Source: Candidula unifasciata
Lineage: Eukaryota; Mollusca; Gastropoda; Stylommatophora; Geomitridae
Assembly (NCBI GenBank): GCA_905116865.2
Contig: CAJHNH020008567.1
Span: 231,001 to 295,000 of the forward strand
Reading direction: 5' to 3'
Length of the DNA stretch: 64,000 nt
Below, piece by piece: positions 1-15,000 of the stretch. The notes beneath the pieces are model-generated. The model saw only the letters and a program-made list of their open reading frames with translations. It did not search any database and was not told where the DNA came from. The position numbers and the translations under genes are program-made. Positions within the stretch are counted from its first letter, which is position 1; each line of letters begins with the position of its first letter.

Positions 1-205
1 GACGTGTGTAAGTCGTGAGGAATATGATTGTATTTTACCCTGAAGCTTGTTGGTAAACAACTAATTTGTGTCTGACGTGTGTAAGTCATGAGGATTATGA
101 TTGTATTTTACCCTGAAGCTTGTTGGTAAACAACTAATTTGTGTCTGACATGCGTTAGTCGTGAGGAATATTAGTGTAATGTAGCATGAAGGTTGTTGCT
201 GACTG
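1..205. repeat. 73-bp tandem repeat at window edge
   Basis: Two near-identical 73-bp units lie at 1-73 and 74-146, followed by a decayed third copy to about 205. The array probably continues to the left of the window. Confidence 0.85.
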
Positions 206-244
206 TATATGTTTTTCAAACGGTTTATAAATTTTGAGATTGAT

Positions 245-385
245 GTTGAGGGAAAGTACAAGCATTGGAAATTAGATCTTTTGATAGATCAAGGTATTTT
301 AACAACCAATGATAAAGTTTGCTGTATCATCAGTGCCAGACACTTTAAAGAAAAAGACAAAGTGATATTTTATGGATGATGTGAT
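245..385 (+). pseudogene. possible THAP-like domain remnant
   Basis: One frame reads EGKYKHWKLDLLIDQG and then VCCIISARHFKEKDKV before a stop. The Trp, the Cys and the RHF-(K/E)-D pattern resemble the middle of a THAP zinc-finger domain (W...VCS.HF..D). The N-terminal Cys residues are not seen and no splice sites bound it, so this is at most a decayed fragment, perhaps of a P-element-like transposase. The match could be chance. Confidence 0.2.
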
Positions 386-464
386 TAACATGCCATTCGC
401 TTCCTAGCGTATTTCCTGGCACCAATTTTGGGCTGGGTTGTCGAGGGAGCAAAGGTCAGGTATA

Positions 465-539
465 TAATTTGTGTGTGTGTGTGCACGTGCATTTGTGCAT
501 TCGTGCATGCGCGAGAGAGAGAGAGAGAGAGAGAGAGAC
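465..539. repeat. (TG)n and (GA)n microsatellite
   Basis: Short TG run followed by a GA run at about 511-538. Confidence 0.85.
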
Positions 540-2150
540 TGATTACTTATTTAAGACTCAACATCATAGTACACCGGGCATACCCATAGATGCTTCGTCT
601 CAGCAGTGAATATCCTAAGATTTAGATGCTAACTGTTCTCATAGCACACTGATTATACACACGTATTTCTCTTCCTCTCAAACGTCCCTCCTTACCAACT
701 CCTGATTCAACATTCACACATTTGTACACACGTTATTTAATCTGCCCTTGTGTCTTCTATCAGCATTCATTCATAAATGGTCTTCAGAACCTCTCTTTTG
801 CTAGGTAGGACTGTTCCTGTGTTCCTGTGGCTATCACTTTTATTGCCCCCAAAAATCCACTCGTCAATCCCTCACACTCCTATGTGTCTCTGAAATATTG
901 TTTGCTGATGTTTGGTAACCACTCATGCCACATTTATTCATCTTGAACCTTCAACGGTATCTGCAGAGAATCAGATTATGAACTGTAGCTAAGCACATAA
1001 CTGAAGTACCAAAAAAATGTGATGCAACAAAATTAACAAGTGAACCTTCATTCCATATTTCCAGTCTGGTCAGCGACCTTCTAGGAACTGATTAGATTTT
1101 TTGTAGAATTTCAAAATAGACAGCCCACATTTTCCATGAACTCACATCTCATGAATACTTGATTTGTTTGATATTTGACAGAGAAAAGCCAAATTCGGGT
1201 AGTTTTTCTTGCTGCACCTTACGTTGCTGTGTCAATATATCTTCTTTTATTTTTATAATTCTGGATTTTAATAAAGTTTTAGCAGTTTAGAGGATAGACA
1301 TTTAGTACTTACAAACATGAAGCTACTGATAAGTTTTAGCATTTATGTATAACTTTAAACAAAAATGTCTTAGCATTTAGTATGAAACTGTTTAAAAGTT
1401 TTAGCACTCATCAAACACCAAACTTTTTCTGAGACTTTTGCATTGATTAAGCATACAGTTATTTCAAATTTTTTAGGACTACCAAACAGGAAGTCATTTC
1501 AACCATTTTAGCACTTGTCAGAGTTATTCCAAAGATTTGTGTGTTCACAAACATGACTTTATTAAAAATATATTAACAGTTATCAAACATGAAGTTTTCA
1601 TTTTTTTTTTTTTTTTTTATAATGCTGACATGCAGGATTGAATTTCTGTTTTTACACTGAAAGAACCTTTTTCCGCAATCCTTTGAAGTCATATAGCTCT
1701 GCGACAAAACTACTCCTCTGAGTTGAAGATATTCACAAAACACATTCATATAAGCAACAAAGTGAAAGTTAAACATATTGATCGCCATTCTTTATGGAAA
1801 ATTGATTCCAGTTCTTGATGGCTTTGTCATTAATGTACAACAGCTGATGCTGTAAAAGTAATTGATTTTTGCGTTGCTCAAGCCTGGCTGTGAGAATTGC
1901 CACTGTTGGCTCTATGCGTTAATTTTATTACCCTTTTTGGTTGTTTCTTTCAAATTGTCTGACATATTCTGTAAATAAAACTGGATTGTGGATTGTTACA
2001 GTATATTGTGGTTACTAAATTATCTGGGTTGTTTGCTGTTAATGTTTTTATATGTTTCTGTGCTCTTAATTGTGTTTGGCAGCTGGGTCATCAAGGCTTA
2101 GGCAGAGAAAATCCTTGTGCAGTACACTGTATTAATTTTCTTTCTATTTT
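540..2150. other. AT-rich non-coding stretch
   Basis: No convincing exon, RNA gene or repeat boundary was seen here. Open frames are short and have no recognisable domains. A T-rich run lies near 1601-1619. Confidence 0.5.
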
Positions 2151-2790
2151 AGTTTCTTCTTATCTTGCTCTAGAACGTAGTCCGTCAACCAATTCACGCT
2201 AAGTTCTATCTTGCTGTCACTTGCAGCTCCCCCCATTTCCTCCCCATCTTTTTAATTTCAATCTCTAGCTTCCTTTTCCTTTATTTATATGTGGATTCCA
2301 ATGTACAGACATTCTAGTTAAGTTAATATCAAGTTTACTTAATGTGTGTTCTGTCCAATGCCAGCTGCTTTTCTTCACCTCATGAAATTACCTGAATTTG
2401 CTTAGTTCTCTACCAAAACTCTAGATTAGGGATTCTTTCTGTCATAACATTCAATTCCCTTTATTCTGCGCAGTAAGAGTTTAAGGTTGGTAAGCGATCA
2501 ACACCCGGTGACACAAAGTGGCACCAGGCGGATAAGGATCACCTGTGGAGAGGTCCCAGAAACCCTGTTCATCCGTTTGGCCATATTTAAGGCCCGGCTG
2601 TATTTAGGACCCCCGGCAGAAGCCATGGTGGGGCTTCAAAATAACTCAAAATTGCATCCCACATGGGGACGACGCCATAACCTTTGACAGTAAGAGTTTT
2701 AGTTGTTCTCCCTGTTTCCGTTCCACCCAGCTGTACTGATTTGACATTAGAATTTTAAAAATTAGGTTTAGTACTCATTGTTATTTTCTT
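2150..2790 (+). repeat. long interspersed repeat, copy 1 (interrupted)
   Basis: This stretch matches 43310-44720 in the same order: a block beginning ccaaccaattcac, then ctccccatctttttaa, then cagacattctagtta, then cataacattcaattcc, then tagttgttctccctgttt, then gacattagaattt. This copy is interrupted by a 205-bp insert at 2483-2687. The family has no recognised name or coding capacity here. Confidence 0.65.
2483..2687 (+). mobile_element. ~205-bp interspersed element (family B), copy 1
   Basis: Homologous to 43620-43845 and 43916-44110; shared landmarks are gaggtcccagaaac, a ggccc-rich middle and attgcatcccacat. The insert is flanked by a short direct repeat, cagtaagagttt, on both sides (about 2471-2482 and 2688-2699), as expected of a target-site duplication. 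It carries no coding sequence, so it is probably a SINE or other non-autonomous element. Confidence 0.65.
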
Positions 2791-3269
2791 TGGTTTCTTT
2801 ATATTTTCTAGTGCTATGAAACCTACTTTTGCCTTTTGTGTTTGTATTTAAATATCTCTCTGTTTCCTTATCCTTAATTACATTACTGCCTAAATATGAC
2901 TCCACATCTTGGAGTGGACTATCATCAAGAGAAATTATATTACTGTTTGCCTAGTTTGTTCCCATTATCTTTGTCTTACCTCTGTGGATTTGTAGACACA
3001 ATTGTAATCTCCCATCATTTTTTTAAATAATTTATCTTGCATCTGATTTTGTAACTGGGATAGGATAGAAATAGATTCTGTTGAAGCTTTTATTATATTT
3101 TAGCTTCTATCAGAGGGTAGATCCATTTAAAGTTACCAAAGCAGGCTGAGAGAGGCATCAGACTACATGGCCTACACATGATCTCTACAATACTGGCCAG
3201 GTTTTTTGCTCTGGCCGTCATTTAGTATTGCCATTGGCTGTGATTTCTATGCCTGTCTGTAGCACATCG

Positions 3270-3408
3270 TAAAACTATGCTCTAGTAAGCAACTGGCACC
3301 ATTAGTATCGGAACTCTTCACTGGCTGCTGAAGATGGGGACGGAGCGCTTATGGAAATGCCCCGAGTGCTGTGATGTCGGTTCTTGAATCAAATCAAATC
3401 AAATCAAA
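3270..3408 (+). mobile_element. retroelement 3' end (family E), (AATCA)n tail
   Basis: Contains the conserved core ggcaccattagtat, gctgaagatggggac and ccccgagtgctgtgatgt, ending in a short AATCA repeat. Related copies lie at 33828-33930 and 57110-57265 (+) and at 11640-11760 and 25920-26045 (-). The simple-repeat tail after a fixed 3' end fits target-primed retrotransposition. At 57 kb it follows a LINE reverse-transcriptase tail, so it may be that LINE's 3' UTR. Confidence 0.6.
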
Positions 3409-3993
3409 ACTATGCTCTAGAAAAAAAAAGGTATCAACCAGAAGGGGAAAAAAAGCTCTGCTTCCATTGTGTCTTAGTGACAAGCCTTTCTGTGGTGTGC
3501 TGTCAGGTGATAGTTTAACACATGTCTGAACCATTTAATCAGTTACCTCTTGATGCACTTTCTTTCGTTGACACAGGACTTTTATATGGTACATGATTCA
3601 TCTTCTTCTTCTTTCCTTTATACCTGCAACGGAACATACTCCCCTGCTAACTCACACCAAGTTATTCTATTATTTGTAGTCAAGTATAGTTAACAATATA
3701 CAACCCCTTCCCCACCACCCCACTCCCCTTCCCATCCAACTCACCTCAAACTCCAATTCTCCTCTTTATGTGTCTATTCCTGAAGTCATTTCTGAAGATT
3801 TTTTTAGATAAATGAAGATTCAGCCACAATTTAGCTGTTTTTGTTTTTTTTGTGTGGCTTATATTGCAATACACTTCTACTAGAGGAACCTCCCACATCT
3901 TGATGATTTATTATTTGCTTCCTTTTCAGGCTTTTTCAGAGTTGGGATTTTTGTGGCTGAAGTTATTTATGAGTTGAGGTAGCCAAGCTTTTT

Positions 3994-6630
<2,637 letters not shown>

Positions 6631-8880
6631 TGTTACTTTTTGTAGTAATAGACCTTTACCTAGGACTAAAAAAATAAGAACAAGAGAATCAGGCAGCTGA
6701 CAACAGAAACAGGAAACACAACAAAGAAAACGAAGCCATGAAATCTGGCACAAAGAAAATATGCACATAGTTATAACAAAGGCTTTACTCAGCAGGATGA
6801 ACTAGGTAAAAAAATCAGCTAAGTTTACTAAGAGCCCAACATCTTAAAAATGGGAATCATCAGAGGCCCGAGACCCCAGCATAGAAAGATTACTAGTATA
6901 ATACAACTGGCATTGATCCGTGGGTCACTTGTTGGGTCTTCTTTAGCAGGCCGCAAGTTGAATATCTCTGCCCTAAGAGTAGCCAGGTAATTCACAGCTG
7001 CTGTGGTGTCTACTGTGGGATTAACTTTACATATTATAACTAACATTGATCCACTGTGACAATCCTTACCCATGATTCATACATATGTTGGTGTTATAAT
7101 GTTCTTTTATCTTGTTTAACATTGCCTTTATTGTTTCTGCTGGCTTTGTTTGCTGTATACAAGCTAATGTTCTTAATTTCTTCTGTTTACAAGAAGCATC
7201 ATGCTTCCAGAAGATTGTTTTCTGATAATTTCTCCATATTTATATATGTGTTACTGGCAGCTTTATCTATTGAAAACAATGTTTTCCCTTTAAATTTAAA
7301 TAATGTGGACATAAACAATGCATTACACCTTACATATTGTGCTGTATGTCATTGTTTCTGTTACTACGAAGTCAGTTCAACTGTCAATGAAGCACAGCTG
7401 TAGTAATAACCTGATATGATGAGAAAACAAAAGTGCTAGGCAAAACACTGTGCAGTATATTGTTTGTATCCACATTATTTCAGCTTTATTTGTTTTAAAA
7501 CCTGGTAACATGTCACTACCATTGAGTTGTTTTCCTATACCTTTGCATTTTATTGATTTAAAAAAAAAAAAATAAACACAGAATGTAAAAACCTTTTTGT
7601 TTCCCTTCCATTAGCCTGCTGTAAGGAAAACAACTGCTCATATTTTCAGTATGAAGTGGCTACAAACATAATTATTTTCATATTGTGTCTTTATTTTACA
7701 TTCAGCATAATAGATGCATTCCACTGTGTGAATCGAGATTTATCAGTCCATTCCAATTGTGAGGTGCCTTTTCTCAGAAGTATTGTCTGTGATGTTTTGT
7801 TTTGTTTAAGTTGTACAAATCCTTTGCCATCTGCTGAAAAAGGTCAGGATTTTTGGGATTAATACAATACATAAGAATAGAGTTATCATTAATAAAGAGA
7901 AAATTGATAACAATATTGTTGACTGCCATGTTTTCTTGTTAAGCAGGAATAAAGTTTAACATTTATCTCTCTTTTTCACCTTTGTTGTCACTTTTGGTTT
8001 TTGTGTTGACTGTAAATTATTATATCAGCCATGTATAAGGTCTAGCCTTGGTTAGGAAAGTGTACGAGGTGGGAGAGTGGGTCAGAAATAGAGTTTTTTT
8101 TTTTTAAATAGACAAACTGTGATGAAAGCGACATTCTACAGAGAATCTGCTACATGATGATGATGATAAGGTCTAACTGTTTAAAAATCATTGCATTAGA
8201 TTTGATCTTTATTGGGTCAGTCTCTCCACATGTGGAAAGCACCAGCTGAGAACACTGCATAAAACACAAACTTTTTAGCGCCACCAATTTATATTCACAT
8301 AATGCTTAATACGGGTACTAGAAAGTTTCTTAAGTAGTAGAGGCAGCTATTGTGATGTTGAATACATCACCTCATGAGTGCTGATTGCTCTGTTTAGTAC
8401 TAAGGAGTCAAATGTTTAGCTGTGTTGATAACAGATGAAGAATAGAGGTTGAATATGCTACACTGTTATTTTTTTAAGCCGGCCTCCTTTTCTGGGGCAG
8501 GGCAACCTCTCAGCCTGGTAGTTGATGTAACCACAATTGAGAACTGTACACATCCACATCGTCCTTCTACAGGAGCCTCACATGTTTCTTTGTCAATGCC
8601 AACAGATTTAAAAGCAACTTTAAGATTGGCCTTATAGTGATTTTGGTCTACCTGTAGAAGTGCTCAAGAATGCCAAGTAGCGAGAGCAGATTTTGCTGCA
8701 AGGTTGTTGTTAAGTCAGAAAGCTATCACTCCTGGTCATGTGTTTCAAAGAAAAAGTACTGTCACAAGGATAAGTGCATGTGCACCCACAAGTATCAGAA
8801 AAGTTGTGCACCCACAAGGATCAGAAAAGTACTAGTAAGACATAAAAAGAGAAACACAGTGACAGTCGTCGATGGCAGAG
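6631..8880. other. non-coding; scattered repeat remnants
   Basis: No supported gene. Around 6940-6965 the minus strand reads like the gene-poor flank of hAT-type repeats. A fragment at about 8338-8395 resembles the body of the tRNA-type SINE family A (gatgttgaatacatcacc). Poly-A/T runs lie at 7561-7571 and 8095-8105. Confidence 0.4.
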
Positions 8881-8899
8881 GCCAGTAGTGCTGACTAGA

Positions 8900-9220
8900 C
8901 TTTGTAAACAGTATCTAAATGAAAACTGCGCAGGATAGAGTGGAATCAAAGAATGCACCATGAGCTCTATATGATGAATAAACAGCAAAACAGGATAGTG
9001 ATGATGAATACTTATACAATCTAGACACGTCCCTGCTGGCCCGATGGTCTTTGGTTTAAATCCTTAGATTTGGTAAGCTGTATCTAAATGAAAACTGCGC
9101 AGGATAGAATGGAATAAAAGAATGGACTGCAAGCTCTGTGTGATGAATAAACATCAGAACAGGATAGTGATGATGAATACTTAAAAAATCTAGACATGTG
9201 CCTGCTGGCCCGCAGGATAT
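8900..9220. repeat. two-copy direct duplication, offset about 172 bp
   Basis: A block starting tatctaaatgaaaactgcgc occurs at about 8909 and again at about 9081. The two copies share gatgaataaac, aggatagtgatgatgaatac and ctgctggcccg landmarks with a few substitutions. Confidence 0.8.
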
Positions 9221-9294
9221 TGTTCATAACTAATATCAGCTCCTAGATCGTCCCCGTTTAAAATGGTTATTAAAAAATATCCTGGAAAGTGAAA

Positions 9295-9405
9295 GCAGTC
9301 AATATGATGTTGACCACATCACCGATCCAGTACTATTTCACCTATAAAATTATGGGCCTAGCACCGTACGCCAGATGGGCCTGTGGCTTAAAAAAAGATT
9401 TCTCT
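9295..9405 (+). mobile_element. tRNA-type SINE family A, fragment
   Basis: Matches the body of the SINE at 31337-31615 (gatgttgaccacatcacc, then the (g)gcctagcaccgtacgcc segment). The tRNA-like head is missing. Confidence 0.6.
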
Positions 9406-9677
9406 ATGACTTTCTTTACCAATACAATCTAATGCAGTACAAAATAGCTAAAAGTATTTATTAGACAGACCAGTAAAATATATATGTGAAGTGAACAGAC
9501 AGTAAACCTGGAGGGATTGAACTGGATATTGTTAGTTTAATTACTACTGTTACTTCTACAAGAAGGCTTTTTCTAACACTTCACGTCTCAGCAGCAGTAC
9601 AGAACAGGAATCATCAACATAAACACGTTAAGAAACATGCTTAGAACAAGATCAGATCACTTTATATGTTGGACTTG

Positions 9678-9850
9678 CAGTGATCTTGCAATGGGATTGT
9701 CCTGTGGCAGTGATCTTGCAACAGAAAAATCCTGTGGCAGTGATCTTGCAATGGGATTGTCCTGTGGCAGTGATCTTGCAATGGAAAAATCCTGTGGCAG
9801 TGATCTTGCAATGGAACAGTCCTACGACAGTACCTGCTATGGGACTATCT
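9678..9850. repeat. 30-bp minisatellite, five units
   Basis: Units start at 9678, 9708, 9738, 9768 and 9798. The first four alternate two variants (ggattgt and aaaaat types), so the effective repeat is a 60-bp dimer. Confidence 0.9.
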
Positions 9851-9972
9851 TTACCTTATAAGAAGGCTAAGTAGCTGATTCACTGTAGAAAGACTAGAGG
9901 GAGAATCTGACATTATAGTATTTCTCTGGAAAAAAAAAGAAGTATTCTCAACATTGTAGCATATAAAGTATC

Positions 9973-10215
9973 AGCTGTGTAGAATAGTAAAGTAAAGGAC
10001 CCTTTTCCACACCTTCAGGCATATTGGGCATATAGGGCTAGACCTATATTTTATGAACAAATCATCACTGGGTGTGTGATGTGGTCAGCATCATGCCGGC
10101 CACCTTTATTTCCCAGGATTGCACCTGGTACCCACTCAGCTGGGTTGACCAGATCCACGACATTCCGATCCGCAGGTGAACATCTAGGCTGCGGAGAATT
10201 CTCTCATCTTTGTAA
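9973..10215 (-). mobile_element. tRNA-type SINE family A, minus copy
   Basis: Reading the minus strand gives the family A order: tRNA-like head near 10150-10215, the cagctgggtacc-type middle, catgatgctgaccacatca, and the tail ending cctttactttac. Matches 31337-31615, 35312-35530 and 48220-48455. Confidence 0.7.
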
Positions 10216-10234
10216 ACTTGGAAACAATATTAAT

Positions 10235-10475
10235 TTTTGATTGAAGTATTTTGGCCACATCAAGCATCATGGTGGCTTGGGAAAGATGGTGATGGAGGAT
10301 GCAGTTTGTGGAAGGTGAAGCAGAGGTCGACCACCGCAATGATGTTTACAGGACATTGAAGATGCATTGGCATTGAAAGCACATGGGGCTGGAGAGCTGG
10401 CTAGGGAAAGAGATACTTTCAGGCTTGCTGTGAATAGGGTGATGTTCTGTAAAGGACTTGCTGATTGATGATGAA
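10235..10475 (+). pseudogene. non-LTR retrotransposon RT C-terminal tail
   Basis: With frameshifts, the + strand reads YFGHI-(K)-H-GGLGKMVME, then RGRPP and QDIEDALALKAHGAGELARE, then RDTFRLAVNRVMFCKGLAD. The order FGH...GL-K...RGRP...D...A..A..R..FR..V is the conserved tail that follows the reverse-transcriptase domain in many non-LTR retrotransposons. The copy is broken and cannot be active. Confidence 0.75.
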
Positions 10476-10529
10476 TAATAGTTGTGTTTTTGGCTTAGTT
10501 TTTGTGAACATTTTGTAATTTTGAGATAC

Positions 10530-10660
10530 CCGGTTCAGTTCCAGCTGCAAGTGACATAGCAGCAGACTGCTTTGGCTTTATCTTGACAAGAGTCGACCGT
10601 TCAGGAAGCAATGACAAACTACTGAACATAAAATTACCTAGTAAATTCACAAGCAGCCAA
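10530..10660 (+). mobile_element. tRNA-like SINE head/body, fragment (family R)
   Basis: Shares with 57590-57690 a B-box-like ggttc(a/g)attcc-type start, a gcagcagac block and a gaccgttca/gaccattca block. Only two copies are visible. Confidence 0.4.
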
Positions 10661-11639
10661 CAAAGGCTGGGGTTGATTCTGCAGTTCTTCTTCGTCTTCT
10701 TTCATTTGCTTGAAATAGATTATCTGTATCTTCAGTTTTGTCTCTAGTATGAACTTCACTGCCTGTGAGTCAGCGACTCGTAAAGTTTGGCTTGCAGGGG
10801 TGTTTCTATTGGCCAAAAGTTTTGCCTTGATATTTTGTGTTTGGTACAGTCATGGAAGATGCGATCTATTGTCTCAGGTGCTAATCCATGTGTACACATG
10901 TGTCTCACACATGGCTGGTTCACCAATCTTAAATCGTGAATACATGTGGCTGCAAAGTGTACTCTAATGGATAGGCAACTTACTTAAAATTATCTATGTT
11001 TTGTGTCCAAGTGTATGTGTGCATACATACATGCATGTGCTTGTGTGTGGTGTCTTTAGTTAGTTGGTATTGGTTAACATGGGCAACACTTAACTGTCAC
11101 CCTGAAATGGAAAATAAATGAACTGAGGAAATGAGGAGTTCGAAGGGAAACCTTAAAGTGAATGTTGATGAAAGAAGCCAAAGGAGCTAGACTGGTTCCC
11201 ATGCATCATGTTGAAAGGACCTTCATTTCATTGAGTTTTATCCCATATGACTCCCTCTCCACAGAATGACTAGCAGCCTGTGATGTACCTTGCACAAAGC
11301 AAAACCTCCATAACTCCAGCGATGATCCCCATGGATCTCAGTAAATCCACTCAGGAAGTGAATGACACATCTGTGAAATGAACCCTTGACTTTCAGAGTG
11401 CAAGGCAAATGGCTTGACCACTGATCTCCTCTGCTGCTGAAAAATACCCCAGGGCAGGGTGAGGTGTGCCCACGACAGATTCTGAGTTAGGAACAGCAAA
11501 ATCTCTTCCTCATTCTTTAACCCTTTTTTTTTTGATACCTGATCTCTCTTTTTCTCCTCTCCCATTTCCTCCTTTTTGTTTTGGGAATTATTTATGCACT
11601 GAATTGGAAAATCATTCTGCTGAACTTATTCACTTTACA

Positions 11640-11760
11640 CTATACATTCTGATACATGCTCCATCCTCATCTTCAGCAGCCAGAAAAGAGGTCCAATTCT
11701 GGGGGTACCAATAGCAGTTTGACTATATGTCCATCTTGCCTTTCATCTGAGCCTTTCCTC
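11640..11760 (-). mobile_element. family E retroelement end, minus copy
   Basis: The minus strand carries aaggcaagatggacatata, then tattggtaccc and ggctgctgaagatgagga, in family E order. Confidence 0.55.
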
Positions 11761-11894
11761 AAATGCCATCTGAAGTAAATGAACACGCAAACAAATGTTT
11801 TTCTGTAACCTTAGCTTGCATATAATTGGACACATTTTCATTATGTCCATTTCTAATCCTACATGGCTAAGATTGAAAACTTTTTTCTCCGCAG

Positions 11895-12032
11895 ATGGCC
11901 CAGATCTGTAGTGGTGTCAAGGAAAGTAATTTGAAACTGACGCTGGCATTTGGCATAGGTCTTCATCATGCTGGTCTGACAGAACGAGACAGGAGAGTGG
12001 TGGAGGAACTGTTTGTCAACCAAAAAATTCAG
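11895..12032 (+). CDS. ASCC3: ASCC3 exon a (46 codons, phase 0-0)
   Basis: Acceptor ctccgcag and donor CAG|gtgagt bound an open frame starting ATGGCCCAG. The first codon is ATG by chance of position; this is an internal exon, not a start. It encodes [20 protein letters not shown], carrying the HHAGL element before motif V, and ends FVNQKIQ. It joins the next exon in phase 0. Confidence 0.93.
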
Positions 12033-15000
12033 GTGAGTTTCTAGAGATTGCGTTGTACTGTAGGCTTTTTTTGTGTGCGAGTGTTTGACGCGAGCAATGT
12101 TTATAGTTTTTTTTTTCTTTAGGTAAGCATCTGTTCACAGTGTATGTGTATGTATTGAGGGTGTTGACCTGAGCATACTGTGAAAGTTGTTTGTCTTGTC
12201 TAGACTTAGCTACCCCAGATAAGGAAAAAGGATTTCCTCACGTCTTTGAATAATAAATCAGAACCAAATAGGATTCGTATTCTTGACCCATTCTGTACCA
12301 TGTAAAAATATATTCACTAAAGGATCAGCCAAACACAGTCAGCCTCAAGTTTCTCCCTGAACCCTATCAGTCACTGTATATTGATTGGCCAGCCCACACA
12401 GGTCAGCACACTTTTCTCAAGACAGCTGAAACTGATCCCACAGTGGCCATTGATCACCAATAGGTGACTTTGCTTAGCACAGAGTCAGTGTATACACAGT
12501 ACAAATTCAGTGCATACACTATACAGTCAGTGCATACACAGTACAAATTCAGTGCCTACACTATACAGTCAGTGTATACACAGTCCAGTCACTACATACA
12601 CATTACAGAGTCACTGCATACACTATACAATCAGTGCATACACTATACAGTCAGTGCACACACATTACAGAGTCATTGCATGCCCAAAATAAAGTCAGTG
12701 CATATACAGTCCAGAGTCATTTTATTCATAGCACAGAATCACTGCATACAGAGTACAGAGTAACTGCTTACACAGCACAGAGTCAGTTTATACATAGCAC
12801 AGAATCACTGCATACAGAGTCACTGCTTACGCAGTCCAGAGTCAGTTTATACACAGCACAGAGTCAGTTTATACACAGCACAGTCAGTTTATACACAGCA
12901 CAGAAAAACTGCATACAGAGTACAGAGTCATTGCTTATACACTCCAGAGTCACTGCATACACAATCCAGAGTCAGTTTATACACAGCACAGGGTCACTGC
13001 GTACAGAGTACACAGTCACTGCTTACACAGTCCTGAGTCAGTTTATACACACACACAGGGTCACTGCATACAGAGTACAGTGTCACTGCTTACATAGTCC
13101 TGAGTCACTGCTTACACAGTCCAGAGTCAGTTTATACACAGCACAGAATCACTGCTTACAGAGTACACAGTCACTGCTTACAGAGTCCTGAGTTAGTTTA
13201 AACACAGCAAAGAATCACTGCTTACAGAGTACATTGTCAGTGCTTACACAGTCCTGAGTCAGTTTATACACAGCAAAGAATCACTGTATACAGAGTACAC
13301 AGTCACTGCTTACACAGCCCTGAGTCAGTTTATACACAGCAAAGAATCACTGCTTACAGAGTACATTGTCAGTGCTTACACAGTCCTGAGTCAGTTTATA
13401 CACAGCAAAGAATCACTGTATACAGAGTACACAGTCACTGCTTACACAGTCCTGAGTCAGTTTATACACAGCTCAGAATCACTGCTTACAGAGTACAGAG
13501 TCACTGCTTACACAGTCCTGAGTCAGTGCTTACACAGTCCATAGTCACTGCATACTGGTGGTCCAGGAAAACATTTGTGTTATATGTGTCTCACTGTGAC
13601 ATATGCTTGTTTCTAGGTTCTCATAGCAACCAGCACTCTTGCCTGGGGAGTCAATTTTCCTGCTCACCTGGTTGTCGTTAAAGGAACAGAGTATTATGAT
13701 GGCAAAACACGACGTTATGTGGACTTCCCCATCACAGGTATATTTATGTCTGTAATATTTTTTTTTCCTTTCCATAGATTTTCCCCGTACCCTATACTTT
13801 CATGTGCCTTGTGCTTTTCAGGTAAAAATATTAAATGGTATGATAAATAGAACCAGTCAGTTTGAGAATTTCACAAACATAAACAACAAGTGAACATTAT
13901 GGCTAGAGAGCTTTTTTTTAAAACAACTATTCAAGCTGAAATCTGAATTATTACAAGTACAAATAAACCCAACTAAAACTTGCTTGACCCCTGCCCCCTC
14001 CGAGGTGAGGGGCATGCCGCCCCCCCCCCCTCCCCAGGTTTGAGACCACTGACTAGAAAGAGGTATGAGTCCCAGCAAACTGTCTTGATTAATAAGCACT
14101 TTTATAAAAAGCTATACCACTCTGGCTTTTTCATAAATTTGATTTAATGTTGCCACGTAATATTTTTTCTGTGTGATAATAGTTACATGATATCCTGTAT
14201 CTGAGTAATTATGTGTGAATTTAAGGACTCCCAGTTAAAGAACGTAACAGCGCTATAATTAGCCAGATTGAGAAAATATCTCCTAGTGTGGAAGACGCAG
14301 CTTGTCGCCCACAAAAGCAATCTGCATTTTAATCAACTCTCTTGTGTTATGTGATGGGAAATCAGAATATTATCTTTCTATCAGGTTTTTAAAAAAAACT
14401 AGAATGATAGATTACGAATGATTAGGTAGACAAACTCTGCATTCCTTCAAGCTTAGTTATTCAATTTATTCAGTGTTAAAATACAGGTGCGCCCCCCCCC
14501 CCCTCCCCAGCCACCACTAATTTAGCAACAACAATAACAACAACAAATATTAAATTTAAAGTTAGAAAACAGCTCTAGTTTTCTCAGTGAATTAGATGTT
14601 CATTAAAAAAAAATGTTATATTTGAATTTATTTTTAATTAAATGAGAAATTTTAAAGTTTTTTACAACAAAATTTAGTACGCAGATTAGTTTTTTTTCTC
14701 CCTCTTCTTCTTTATCTTCTTCTTCTTCTTCTTCTTTTTCTTCTTCTTCTTCTTTATTCTTCTTCTTCCCTTTCTTCTTATTCTTCTTCTTCCTTTTTCA
14801 TCTTTTTCTTCTTCTTCTTCTTTTTCTTCTTCTTCTTCTCTGCGTTTTGTTTCATATGCTCAGATCAGACCATCAGGTGTATTGCTTCTATGAACTTGCA
14901 TGTCAGCAGCAGTTCCTGCATGGTTCCCCATAGCTTGCTCTGAAACATTTTCTCTTGAGGCCAGGTTTCTTTTTGAAGTTGTAGGTAGATTGGGCAGGTC

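Noticed and set aside
12464..13191. His/Thr/Tyr-rich 185-residue protein
   Set aside because: Lies in an ASCC3 intron and consists of minisatellite DNA.
13850..14055. hAT-type MITE ending cccaggtttgagaccactg
   Set aside because: The right end looks hAT-like, but the left end does not mirror it and no 8-bp target duplication was found.
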